From the NCBI GenBank assembly GCA_900215285.1, contig OCMG01000004.1, positions 868,001 to 932,000 on the forward strand: a stretch of 64,000 nt of DNA, given 5' to 3'. Below are positions 36,917 to 45,369 of this stretch, piece after piece. The DNA comes from Ensifer adhaerens. Lineage in GTDB: Bacteria > Pseudomonadota > Alphaproteobacteria > Rhizobiales > Rhizobiaceae. The translations under genes and the position numbers were made by a program. The notes beneath the pieces are model-generated. The model had not been told where the DNA came from. It made no database searches and worked only from the letters and a program-made list of their open reading frames with translations. Position 1 is the stretch's first letter, and every line of letters begins with the position of its first letter.

Positions 36917-37416
36917 TCGACGACCTCGATTTCCTTGATCTGCCAGACCGAGCGGGAAAAATACTTCTCGTTATAGAGCCCCTTGTCCTCGTCGAATGGA
37001 TAGATGAGGAAGACCGGGCCTTTTTCACGCACCGACATTTCGTCGCCGTTCATGCGCACGGCCAGGATCGTGTCGAGCTTTTCGGCATCTTCGAACGGCA
37101 CTTCGGAGGCATAGTCGTTCAGCGCCTTGACGATCAGCTTCTTGCCGCTCGCACCGGCTGCGGCAAGCACGGCGCGCAGATAGGGGCCTGAAAATTCCGT
37201 CTTGCCCGTCGTCCACGGCGTTTCCATCGTCGCCTTCCGTCCGTCGAGCTTCTCCAGCATCGCCAGGTCGAATGTCGCGGTGTCGCCAGCATTGGCCTGG
37301 CTGATATGGCCCGTAATGGTAAGGATCGGATCGCCGACAGGCTTGTCGAGCGCGAAGGCGGCGGGCGCGAGCGCGAACGAACCGGCGAGAAGCAGAGCCT
37401 GGATCGAGAACTTCAT
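36913..37416 (-). CDS. periplasmic sulfite-oxidase-fold protein lacking the molybdenum cysteine
   Basis: 167 residues with a signal peptide ([22 protein letters not shown]). The remainder matches the oxidoreductase molybdopterin-binding fold: [64 protein letters not shown] and the C-terminal [10 protein letters not shown]. The protein contains no cysteine at all, so it cannot coordinate molybdenum as true members do. It lies between a receiver gene and a hybrid kinase gene and overlaps the latter. The likely role is a periplasmic sensing or adaptor subunit for the kinase (inference). Confidence 0.82.
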   Translation of the reverse strand: MKFSIQALLLAGSFALAPAAFALDKPVGDPILTITGHISQANAGDTATFDLAMLEKLDGRKATMETPWTTGKTEFSGPYLRAVLAAAGASGKKLIVKALNDYASEVPFEDAEKLDTILAVRMNGDEMSVREKGPVFLIYPFDEDKGLYNEKYFSRSVWQIKEIEVVE

Positions 37417-37437
37417 GGCATATCTCTCTTGGGATGA

Positions 37438-37830
37438 TCAGATTGAAGGTGCGGCGGCGGGGTGTCGGCGGGCAAGCAGACCGCTCATCATATGGGTGAA
37501 GCCCAGGGCTTCGATCGGCTTGGTGAGGAATGTGTCGACGCCAGCGGCCAGCGCCTCCTCCTGGAGTTCGCGCGAGGTATCGGCAGTCACCATGACGATT
37601 GAGGTTTCCTCGAAACCAGGCAGTTGCCGCACGAGGCGCACGAATTCCACACCTGTCATCGACGGCAGCATATGGTCCACGATCAGGACATCGAATCGCT
37701 GCGTCTGGCAGACGTTCAATGCCTTGAGGGGGTCTTCGCAGACCATGATCTCATCGGCACCCGTCTTCGTCATCAGGTGACGCAGAATCAGCCCGTTCGT
37801 CGGATTGTCTTCCACGATCAGAATCGTCAT
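37438..37830 (-). CDS. single-domain response regulator (CheY-like)
   Basis: 130 residues with only a receiver domain: ILIVEDNPTN, phospho-acceptor Asp in VLIVDHMLPSMTG, conserved Thr in VMVTADTS and Lys in FLTKPIE. There is no output domain. The start at 37830 follows GAGGGG. First gene of the operon receiver, periplasmic protein, hybrid kinase, second regulator; probably an intermediate or sink in the phosphorelay. Confidence 0.92.
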   Translation of the reverse strand: MTILIVEDNPTNGLILRHLMTKTGADEIMVCEDPLKALNVCQTQRFDVLIVDHMLPSMTGVEFVRLVRQLPGFEETSIVMVTADTSRELQEEALAAGVDTFLTKPIEALGFTHMMSGLLARRHPAAAPSI

Positions 37831-38010
37831 GCAGCCCCTCGGGAACATCATCACTCAAAGCCGTGGTAAAGACACAACCTGTGAATTGGGTCTTGCGCCA
37901 CGCATATAGGGTTTATCGCAAGGGAGCTGACATAAGTTAAAACGTATATGTAAAATTCGAGCGATCCATCCCATTTCGGGGATTTTCGATGCGGCTGAGC
38001 CCAATCTGTC

Positions 38011-39261
38011 TCAGCTCTGGGCAGATTGAGATGTCATGAAGCGCCTGATGGCGCGGATATGCCAGAGATAGAACAGGCCGCAGAGTGCACCCATGCCCGG
38101 CATGAGGAAATGGAGCGAAAGCACCGGTTCACCCATGGTGGCAGCAATCGTGCCGCCGAGTACACCGGAGCCCATCTGCACGAAGCCCAGCATGGCGGCG
38201 GCCGTGCCGGCAATGCGCGGAAACGGCATGAGGGCCGCCGTTGTCATATGCGGCATGACAAAGGCGATCCCGAACGCGTAGAAACCGACGGGTACCATCA
38301 CGGAAAGATAGGACAAGGGTAGAAACTGCAGAGACAGAACGGCGAGCAGACTGCCCAGAAGAACGAGGACGATCCCGGGGATCACCAGCCGTTCGGCCGA
38401 AATCGAGGGAAGCAGAAGCCGGAAGAGCACGGACCCGAAGAAGTAGCTGCCCGTCTGCGCCATCATGCCAAGCCCGAATTGCGCCGGCGTCAGACCAGCC
38501 ACGTCGATCAAGACGAAGGGCAGAACGGTTGCCAGCATGTAGAGCGCCCCGACGGCAAAGCCGATCGTCAGTGCCGCCGACATGACCGGAGCGCTCATGA
38601 CCAGCCGGCGGTAGGATATGAAGAGCGGGCCAGGCGCGGCGCGCGACGGATCGGGCGTGGTGGTCTCCTTCAGCGCCAGGATCGAGATGCCGATGCCGGT
38701 CAGGCCCATGCCCGCCATGACCAGAAAAATGGCCTGCCAGGAGGAAAACTCCAGGATCAGCCCGCCAATTGTCGGCGCGATACCCGGTCCCACGGCCAGA
38801 ACGATGCCGATCATGTTCATGATGCGGGACGACTGCTCGCCGGTGAACTGGTCGCGGACGATCGCGCGCGAGACGGTCGTGCCGACGGAGGCGCCGATGC
38901 CCTGGATCAGCCGCGCGAACATCAGCCACTCTATGGTCGGTGCGTAGATCGCCATCAGGCTTCCGGCCATATAGACCAGCATGAAGACGATGGCTGCCTT
39001 GCGGCGGCCGATGGCGTCCGACGCCGGTCCCGTCACAAGCTGCGCAAAGGCGAAGCCCGCGAAATAGAAGGTCAACGTCATCTTTGCAGAGGCTGCGCTG
39101 ACACCGAACGCATGCGCGAGCGCCGGCATGGCTGGCGTATAGAGAGACATGGACATGGAACCGACCATGGTCATGAACGCGCCGATCAGGCTCGTTCGCC
39201 GCTCCGACATGAGCGGCCTGGTCTTCGCCATCACGGGTGTCTCTGCAGGCGCAACATTCAT
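38011..39261 (-). CDS. Bcr/CflA-type MFS drug efflux transporter
   Basis: 416 residues, 12 predicted membrane helices. The loop 2-3 MFS motif is GPASDAIGRRKA, and the motif C region of proton antiporters is seen near GIVLAVGPGIAPTIGG. This places it in the DHA1 Bcr/CflA group, which exports small drugs or metabolites. The start overlaps the stop of the MarR gene (ATGA), so the regulator and pump form one operon. A hairpin (38002-38008 with 38022-38028) overlaps the stop codon but has no T-tract. Confidence 0.92.
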   Translation of the reverse strand: MNVAPAETPVMAKTRPLMSERRTSLIGAFMTMVGSMSMSLYTPAMPALAHAFGVSAASAKMTLTFYFAGFAFAQLVTGPASDAIGRRKAAIVFMLVYMAGSLMAIYAPTIEWLMFARLIQGIGASVGTTVSRAIVRDQFTGEQSSRIMNMIGIVLAVGPGIAPTIGGLILEFSSWQAIFLVMAGMGLTGIGISILALKETTTPDPSRAAPGPLFISYRRLVMSAPVMSAALTIGFAVGALYMLATVLPFVLIDVAGLTPAQFGLGMMAQTGSYFFGSVLFRLLLPSISAERLVIPGIVLVLLGSLLAVLSLQFLPLSYLSVMVPVGFYAFGIAFVMPHMTTAALMPFPRIAGTAAAMLGFVQMGSGVLGGTIAATMGEPVLSLHFLMPGMGALCGLFYLWHIRAIRRFMTSQSAQS

Positions 39262-39707
39262 TCCGTTTCGCGAGCGGACATGCTCAGCAAAGCGGTTTTG
39301 GCCGCCACCAGGGCATTGCGCAGAGCTTCGCGCTCGTCCTCGTTCAACTCCACGAGCATGTCGGAAAGAAGATACTTCGCAAGCTTGCGCACTTCGGCCA
39401 GCATCGGCTCCGCCTTCGGCGTCAATATCACATTGCGGGCGCGTCGGTCGGTCGGGTCGGGCATTCGTTCGACGAGCCCGAGACTTTCCAGCTTGTCGAT
39501 GTAACCGCTCATGGTCATGGGCTCGACGCCCATCTTCTCGGCGATCTCATTCTGACGGCAGCCCGATCGGTGTCCGATGCTCAGGAGCGCGCGCGCCTCT
39601 CCGGGCGTCAGTTCGAAGCCCGCAGAGGCGATTCGCTTCTCAAATTCGGTCCGCTGCAGGCGTGCTGTCTCTGCGATAAGGAAACCGATGGATTCCGGTT
39701 CGATCAT
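39258..39707 (-). CDS. MarR-family transcriptional regulator
   Basis: 149 residues with the winged-helix core CRQNEIAEKMGVEPMTMSGYIDKLESLGLVER and the wing DPTDRRARNVILT. MarR proteins repress adjacent efflux genes until a phenolic or drug-like ligand binds. It is translationally coupled to the downstream MFS pump, and an inverted repeat in its promoter region is a likely operator. Confidence 0.92.
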   Translation of the reverse strand: MIEPESIGFLIAETARLQRTEFEKRIASAGFELTPGEARALLSIGHRSGCRQNEIAEKMGVEPMTMSGYIDKLESLGLVERMPDPTDRRARNVILTPKAEPMLAEVRKLAKYLLSDMLVELNEDEREALRNALVAAKTALLSMSARETE

Positions 39708-39723
39708 GATAGGGTCCAGTCAG

Positions 39724-39743
39724 TTAATAAGGCCGTCTTATTA
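39724..39743. promoter_or_regulatory. candidate MarR operator
   Basis: TTAATAAG (39724-39731) and CTTATTA (39737-39743) form an inverted repeat with a 5-base spacer, 17 bases upstream of the marR start. An AT-rich 20-bp palindrome is typical of MarR autoregulatory sites. Confidence 0.45.
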
Positions 39744-39857
39744 TAACAGTCGTTGTTTTGCAAGAATTAGCGCTTCTTTTTTTGGAACGCCATGTTCCAA
39801 AGGATCAAGCTGTCCCTATATTGCCGACGATAATCGATTCAATTGAGGATAACTCCC

Positions 39858-41921
39858 ATGGCGAACGCAAACATCAATCCTGCGCTCATTGACTGGAACG
39901 GTCGCAACGGTCTTCCGGATTTCGGTCGCATCAGCGAAAAAGATTTCGCGCCGGCTTTTGAGGCTGCGTTCAAGTTGCATGAAGCCGAAATAGAAGCAAT
40001 CGCCAATAATCCCCAGGCGCCAACCTTCGACAATACGATCGTTGCTCTGGAAATCGCCGGCGACGAACTTTCGCGCATCTCTTCGATCTTCTGGAATCGT
40101 GCCGGCGCGGACACCAATGATACCATTCAGGCGCTGGAGCGGGATATCTCGCCGAAAATGTCGCGTCATTATTCCAAGATCGGTATGAACGAGGCGCTTT
40201 TCAAGCGCATCGACACGCTGTGGGAGGCGCGCGAGGCGCTGCAGCTCGATCTGGAGCAGACCCGGGTTCTGGAACGCCACTGGAAGGGCTTTGTCCGTTC
40301 GGGGGCAAAACTGCCGCGCGCGGAGCAGGAGCGGCTGGCGGCGATCAATGAACGGCTGGCCTCACTCGGCGCGACCTTCGGCCAGAACGTCCTGGCGGAC
40401 GAGAAGAGCTGGTCGCTCATCCTCGCCGATGAGGCCGACCTCTCCGGTCTGCCGGAGTTTCTCAAGGACGCAATGGCTGCCCAGGCCGAAGCGCGCGGCG
40501 AGAAAGGGAAGTATGCGGTCACGCTGTCGCGCTCCATCATTGAGCCTTTCCTGACCTTCTCCGAACGGCGAGACCTGCGCGAAATCGCCTTCAAGGCCTG
40601 GATCGCCCGCGGCGAGAACGGCGGCGAGACAGACAATCGCAGCGTGATCGCCGAAACGCTGAAGTTGCGCGACGAGAAGGCGAAGCTCCTCGGCTTTGCC
40701 AATTTCGCCGAACTCAAGCTCGACAACACGATGGCCAAGTCACCGGCCAACGTGAATGGTCTTCTGATGCAGGTCTGGGAAAAGGCCCGCACCCGCGCCC
40801 TTGAAGAAGAGGCCGATATCGCGAAAGCCATTGCCGCCGAAGGCAAGAACCACGACGTCAAGCCTTGGGACTGGCGGCACTATGCCGAGAAGATCAGGAG
40901 CCAGCGCTTCAACTTCTCCGAAGGCGAGCTGAAGCCATATCTGCAGCTTGAAAAGATCATCGAAGCCTGCTTCGAGGTCGCCCGCCGCCTTTTCGGCATC
41001 ACCGCGACGGAACTGAAGGACGTGAAGGCCTATCATCCGGACGCCCGCGTCTTCGAAATCCGAAACGCTTCGGGCGCGCTGAAGGCCATGTTCGTCGGCG
41101 ATTACTTTGCGCGGCCCTCTAAGCGTTCCGGCGCCTGGATGAGTTCGTTCCAGAGCCAGCACAAGCTGACGCTGAAGAACGGCGCACACGGTGAAATTCC
41201 GCTGATCTACAATGTCTGCAATTTCGCCAAGCCCGCCGAAGGCAAGCCGGCATTGCTGTCGCTGGATGACGCGCGCACCCTCTTCCACGAATTCGGCCAT
41301 GCGCTGCACGGCATGTTGTCCGACGTGACCTATCCGACGGTGTCTGGAACGGGCGTATCGCGTGACTTCGTTGAACTGCCCTCGCAGCTCTACGAGCACT
41401 GGCTGACTGTTCCGGAGATCCTCAAGACCTATGCGGTGCACTACGAGACGGGAGCGCCGATGCCTCAGGCGCTTCTCGACAAGGTTCTCGCCGCCCGCAC
41501 CTTCAATTCCGGTTTCGCGACGGTCGAATTCACCTCCTCCGCCCTGGTCGACATGGCCTATCACACCGCCGCCGAACCGCCCGCGGATCCGATGGCGCTG
41601 GAGGCGAAAGTGCTCCAGAACATCGGCATGCCCGACGCCATGGTGATGCGCCATCGCAGCCCGCATTTCCAGCACGTCTTCTCCGGCGACGGATACTCGG
41701 CGGGATACTATTCCTACATGTGGTCGGAAGTGCTCGACGCGGATGCTTTCTCCGCCTTCGAGGAAACCGGCGATGCCTTCAACGCCGCCATGGCCAGGAA
41801 ATTGAAGCTGAATATCTACTCCTCAGGCGGGTCGGTCGATCCGGAGGACGCCTATATCGGCTTCCGCGGGAAGCTGCCGAGCCCGGATGCGATGCTGCGA
41901 AAGAAAGGCCTTGCGGCCTAA
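39858..41921 (+). CDS. dcp: M3-family peptidyl-dipeptidase (Dcp-type)
   Basis: A 687-residue cytoplasmic zinc metallopeptidase. HEFGHALHG is the HExxH zinc site, with the downstream glutamate in RDFVELPSQLYEHW and the substrate-binding HRSPHFQHVFSGDGYSAGYY region. Length and order match Dcp/oligopeptidase A. It trims short peptides, removing C-terminal dipeptides if Dcp-like; oligopeptidase A specificity is the alternative. ATG at 39858 with GAGG upstream. Divergent from marR. Confidence 0.9.
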   Translation: MANANINPALIDWNGRNGLPDFGRISEKDFAPAFEAAFKLHEAEIEAIANNPQAPTFDNTIVALEIAGDELSRISSIFWNRAGADTNDTIQALERDISPKMSRHYSKIGMNEALFKRIDTLWEAREALQLDLEQTRVLERHWKGFVRSGAKLPRAEQERLAAINERLASLGATFGQNVLADEKSWSLILADEADLSGLPEFLKDAMAAQAEARGEKGKYAVTLSRSIIEPFLTFSERRDLREIAFKAWIARGENGGETDNRSVIAETLKLRDEKAKLLGFANFAELKLDNTMAKSPANVNGLLMQVWEKARTRALEEEADIAKAIAAEGKNHDVKPWDWRHYAEKIRSQRFNFSEGELKPYLQLEKIIEACFEVARRLFGITATELKDVKAYHPDARVFEIRNASGALKAMFVGDYFARPSKRSGAWMSSFQSQHKLTLKNGAHGEIPLIYNVCNFAKPAEGKPALLSLDDARTLFHEFGHALHGMLSDVTYPTVSGTGVSRDFVELPSQLYEHWLTVPEILKTYAVHYETGAPMPQALLDKVLAARTFNSGFATVEFTSSALVDMAYHTAAEPPADPMALEAKVLQNIGMPDAMVMRHRSPHFQHVFSGDGYSAGYYSYMWSEVLDADAFSAFEETGDAFNAAMARKLKLNIYSSGGSVDPEDAYIGFRGKLPSPDAMLRKKGLAA

Positions 41922-41963
41922 GACCTGACGCAACTGCAGACCGTGTCTGGAGTTCCCCCTCCG

Positions 41964-42010
41964 CAAACAAAATCCCGCCCGGCGCGAACCGGGCGGGATT
42001 TTTCTTGTTT
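41964..42010. terminator. bidirectional terminator between dcp and frcA
   Basis: A perfect 12-bp stem (41971-41982 with 41989-42000), loop CGCGAA, flanked by AAAC on the left and TTTCTT on the right, so it can work in both directions for the convergent genes. Confidence 0.88.
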
Positions 42011-42024
42011 GCGTCGACGTTGCC

Positions 42025-42798
42025 TTATGCGGCTTCCTTCGGCGCCATGGCGCCGGTCATCAGGGCGACAGCGTCCGACATGGAATATTCCTTCGGATTG
42101 ATGACGGTGAGACGCTTGCCGAGGCGGTGAATGTGGATGCGGTCGGCCACTTCGAACACATGCGGCATGTTGTGCGAGATGAGCACGATCGGCAGTCCGC
42201 GCGAGCGGACGTCGAGGATGAGTTCGAGAACGCGGCGCGATTCCTTCACGCCGAGAGCAGCCGTCGGCTCGTCCATGATCACAACCTTGGAGCCGAAGGC
42301 GGCGGCACGGGCCACTGCCACGCCCTGACGCTGGCCGCCCGAAAGCGTTTCCACCGCCTGGTTGATGTTCTGGATCGTCATCAGGCCCAGTTCGGAGAGC
42401 TTTTCTCGGGCCACGCGCTGCATTTCCTTGTGGTCGAGCAGGCGAAACACATTGCCGAGTGGACCCTTGCGGCGGATTTCGCGGCCGAGGAACATGTTAT
42501 CGGCGATCGACAGAGCCGGCGACAGCGCGAGGTTCTGGTAAACCGTTTCGATACCGGCTTCGCGAGCCTGCATCGGCGAGGAGAACTGCACCTTCTGCCC
42601 GTCCAGATGGATTTCCCCCTCGTCCGGGGTTACCGCGCCCGAAAGCGCCTTGATGAGCGAAGACTTGCCGGCGCCGTTATCGCCGATGACGGCCAGGATC
42701 TCGCCCGGATAGAGATCGAAATCAGCCTGATCGAGAGCGGTCACGCGGCCATAACGCTTGACGAGACCACGAGCCTTGAGAATGGGTTCCTGAGACAT
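42025..42798 (-). CDS. frcA: sugar ABC transporter ATP-binding protein, FrcA-like
   Basis: A 257-residue single ABC domain: Walker A GDNGAGKSS, signature LSGGQRQ, Walker B VVIMDEP, H-loop ISHN. Length and sequence match the fructose-type FrcA of Rhizobium/Sinorhizobium, which has one nucleotide-binding domain rather than the double domain of RbsA. The ATG at 42798 overlaps the permease stop. Ends in a strong terminator. Confidence 0.92.
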   Translation of the reverse strand: MSQEPILKARGLVKRYGRVTALDQADFDLYPGEILAVIGDNGAGKSSLIKALSGAVTPDEGEIHLDGQKVQFSSPMQAREAGIETVYQNLALSPALSIADNMFLGREIRRKGPLGNVFRLLDHKEMQRVAREKLSELGLMTIQNINQAVETLSGGQRQGVAVARAAAFGSKVVIMDEPTAALGVKESRRVLELILDVRSRGLPIVLISHNMPHVFEVADRIHIHRLGKRLTVINPKEYSMSDAVALMTGAMAPKEAA

Positions 42799-43856
42799 TA
42801 GCCAGCCACCTTTCTGATCCACTGGTCAACGGCAACCGCCGTGATGATGAGAACACCGGTCAGGAAGACCTTCCACTGCGGGTCTGCACCCAGCATGTTC
42901 AGACCCATCGAGACGACACCGACGATCATGGCGCCGATCAGCGTGCCGAGGATGGAGCCGCGCCCGCCGAAGAGCGAGATGCCGCCGATCACGGCTGCGG
43001 TGATGGATTGCAGGTTATATTCAGTCACGGCCGAGGACGGCGAGATCGAGCCGTTGCGGCCGATGGACACCCAGGCGGCGAGCGCCGCGATGATGCCCGC
43101 AAGCATGTAGGTCGACATCAGCACGCGCTTGGTGCGGATACCGGCGAGCTCCGCCGCATCCGGGTCGTCGCCCACGGCATAGAGATGTCGGCCCCAGGCG
43201 GTATGGTTGAGCGCGATCCAAAGGACAACAACCAACAGGACCATCACGACCACGCCGAGGGTGAACACGGCCCCGCCCGCCTGGAAGCTCAGGCCGAAGA
43301 AGTGCAGGAACGGCGCATTGGCGGTGATGTCGGCATCCCGGATCGTGGCGTTGTCCGAATAGATGAAGTTCGTCGCCATGACGATATACCAGGTGCCGAG
43401 CGTCACGATGAACGGTGGCAAGCGCATGAAGGCGACCAGAAACCCGTTCAGCAGGCCGGCCGCGGCGCCGACAAGGAAGCCGATGGCAATGGAAATCGGG
43501 GCCGGAAGTCCGTAGACCACGGCGCAATTGCCCATGACCACCGATGCGATCACCATGACGACCCCGATCGACAGATCGATGCCTGCCACGAGAACGACCA
43601 ACGTCTGGCCCGCAGCCAGGATGCCGACGATGGCGATCTGCTGGAGAATGAGCGTCATCGTGTAGGCCGAGAAGAAGCGGTCGCCCTTCAGCACGCCGAA
43701 GATGATGATGGCCGCCACCAGCACGATGGCGGGAACCGCTGCCGGCGTTGAATGCAGGAAATGCTGCAAGCGCTGAAGCGGCGTATGTTGTTTGAAGCTG
43801 GCGACGTTCTTGTCGCTCTGCTCGATGACTTTTTCGAATTCCTGCATCGCAGCCAT
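42798..43856 (-). CDS. frcC: sugar ABC transporter permease, FrcC-like
   Basis: 352 residues, about ten membrane helices, BPD_transp_2 type. Conserved GQTLVVLVAGIDLSIG and the GRHLYAVGDDPDAAELAGI coupling-helix region. Inner-membrane channel of the high-affinity fructose (also ribose/mannose in S. meliloti) importer. Preceded by a 272-base gap from frcB that holds a terminator-like hairpin. Confidence 0.92.
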   Translation of the reverse strand: MAAMQEFEKVIEQSDKNVASFKQHTPLQRLQHFLHSTPAAVPAIVLVAAIIIFGVLKGDRFFSAYTMTLILQQIAIVGILAAGQTLVVLVAGIDLSIGVVMVIASVVMGNCAVVYGLPAPISIAIGFLVGAAAGLLNGFLVAFMRLPPFIVTLGTWYIVMATNFIYSDNATIRDADITANAPFLHFFGLSFQAGGAVFTLGVVVMVLLVVVLWIALNHTAWGRHLYAVGDDPDAAELAGIRTKRVLMSTYMLAGIIAALAAWVSIGRNGSISPSSAVTEYNLQSITAAVIGGISLFGGRGSILGTLIGAMIVGVVSMGLNMLGADPQWKVFLTGVLIITAVAVDQWIRKVAG

Positions 43857-44062
43857 GGCGAATTTTCCTCCCCTTTTTTCCGGAGCTGTCTTCGCTTGTT
43901 CGTGGGAATGCGCACCATGCTTGCATGAAGCCGGGGGCGCGCCCGCTCTTTTTCATCAGCAATTCCGGAACCGAAAGCGTGCCACACTTCCTGCAGAATT
44001 GCTCGATTTCTTTTTGGACCGGGCTGGAAGGCGAAACCGTTGGGGCCTCACCGGGCTCGGCT

Positions 44063-44092
44063 TAATAAAAAGGGCGGCCGGAACCGCCCTTT
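44063..44092 (-). terminator. intercistronic terminator/attenuator between frcB and frcC
   Basis: AAAGGGCGG (44069-44077), loop CCGGAA, CCGCCCTTT (44084-44092). On the minus strand the stem runs into TTTTTATT (44070-44063). It should stop part of the transcripts after frcB, giving more binding protein than permease. Confidence 0.78.
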
Positions 44093-44128
44093 CGCTCATT
44101 TCAGTGGGTTGCTGTCAAAGACCGGGCA

Positions 44129-45154
44129 TCAGCCCCAGCACTTCGCCAGACCTTCCTTGACGCTGATCGAGGGAACGCCCTTGGCCGGCTTGTCGGTCAC
44201 GAGGTTCACGCCGGTGTCGAAGAAGTTCTTGCCGTCCGTTGCCTTCGGCTTGGTGCCGTCCTTGGCATAGGCAGCAATGGCTTCGATGCCCTTGGAGGCC
44301 ATCAGGAGCGGGTACTGCTGCGAAGTCGCGCCGATCTGGCCATCCTGGACAGCCTTGACGCCCGGGCAACCGCCGTCAACCGACACGATCAGAACGTCCT
44401 TTTCCTTGCCGACAGCCTTCAGGGCCTGGTAGGCGCCAACAGCAGCCGGCTCGTTGATCGTGTGGATCACGTTGATGTCCGGATCCTTCTGGAGAAGGTT
44501 TTCCATGGCGGTGCGGCCGCCTTCTTCGTTGCCGTTGGTGACGTCATGGCCGACGATGCGCGGGTCGGTCTCGTCGCCGATCTTGTTCGGATCCTTGGGG
44601 TCGATCCCGAAGCCGATCATGAAGCCCTGGTCGCGCAGAACGTCGACGGAGGGCTGCGACGGGGTCAGGTCGAGGAAGCCGACCTTGGCGTCCTTCACCT
44701 TGTCGCCCATCGTTGCCTTGGCCCATTCGCCGATCAGCTTGCCGGCCTGCAGGTTGTCGGTGGCGAAGGTCATGTCGGCAGCGTCGAGCGGCTCAAGCGG
44801 CGTGTCGAGAGCGATGACCAGAAGACCGGCAGCGCGTGCCTTCTTGACGGACGGAACGATCGCCTTTGTGTCGGATGCGGTGATGAGAATACCCTTGGCG
44901 CCATCGGCGATGCAGGATTCAATCGCGGCCACCTGGCTTTCGCTGTCACCGTCAATCTTGCCGGCATAGGTCTTGAGGTTGATGCCGAGTTCCTTCGCCT
45001 TGGCCGTCGCGCCTTCCTTCATCTTGACGAAAAAGGGATTCGTATCGGTCTTGGTGATGAGGCAGGCGGACACACCGGCGGCCATGGCCGGAGCGCTGAA
45101 GGCCACGCCGAGCGCAAGCGCGCCGACGGCAGCGGAAATCGTAAGCTTTTTCAT
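44129..45154 (-). CDS. frcB: sugar ABC transporter substrate-binding protein, FrcB-like
   Basis: A 341-residue periplasmic binding protein with a signal peptide ([25 protein letters not shown]), peripla_BP_4 fold ([51 protein letters not shown] hinge region). The sequence pattern fits FrcB of the S. meliloti fructose system. GGGAGGAAC before the ATG gives strong translation. First gene of frcBCA. Confidence 0.93.
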   Translation of the reverse strand: MKKLTISAAVGALALGVAFSAPAMAAGVSACLITKTDTNPFFVKMKEGATAKAKELGINLKTYAGKIDGDSESQVAAIESCIADGAKGILITASDTKAIVPSVKKARAAGLLVIALDTPLEPLDAADMTFATDNLQAGKLIGEWAKATMGDKVKDAKVGFLDLTPSQPSVDVLRDQGFMIGFGIDPKDPNKIGDETDPRIVGHDVTNGNEEGGRTAMENLLQKDPDINVIHTINEPAAVGAYQALKAVGKEKDVLIVSVDGGCPGVKAVQDGQIGATSQQYPLLMASKGIEAIAAYAKDGTKPKATDGKNFFDTGVNLVTDKPAKGVPSISVKEGLAKCWG

Positions 45155-45260
45155 ATTGTTCCTCCCGAGAACAAGTGTGCCTTGCGGCAGTTGAATGGCC
45201 TCCCCGCCATGATCGATGGTCCCGCAGGAGGCCTGGCCGATCCATGGGCGGGATGATGCT

Positions 45261-45289
45261 ATCAAAGCTCCAAAAAAAGCGGTTGTCAA
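45261..45289 (-). promoter_or_regulatory. sigma-70-like promoter of frcBCA
   Basis: On the minus strand: TTGACA (45289-45284), a 17-base spacer, TTTGAT (45266-45261). Consensus -35 and a four-of-six -10, 107 bases before the frcB start. Confidence 0.6.
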
Positions 45290-45291
45290 TA

Positions 45292-45312
45292 AATAAATCG
45301 AATTGAATTATT
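45292..45312. promoter_or_regulatory. candidate FrcR operator
   Basis: An imperfect AT-rich palindrome with AATAA and TTATT ends around TCGAATTGA, next to the -35 element of the frcB promoter and between the divergent frcB and frcR. ROK repressors bind AT-rich palindromes of this sort. Confidence 0.35.
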
Positions 45313-45369
45313 AAAAAATATCTGGCAGGCTTCGACAAGCTGATTTTGCCAACGGGAGGAGGCATCGGC

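Noticed and set aside
38002..38028. Hairpin overlapping the MFS stop codon as a terminator
   Set aside because: No T-tract on the minus strand, and it overlaps coding sequence; probably fortuitous.
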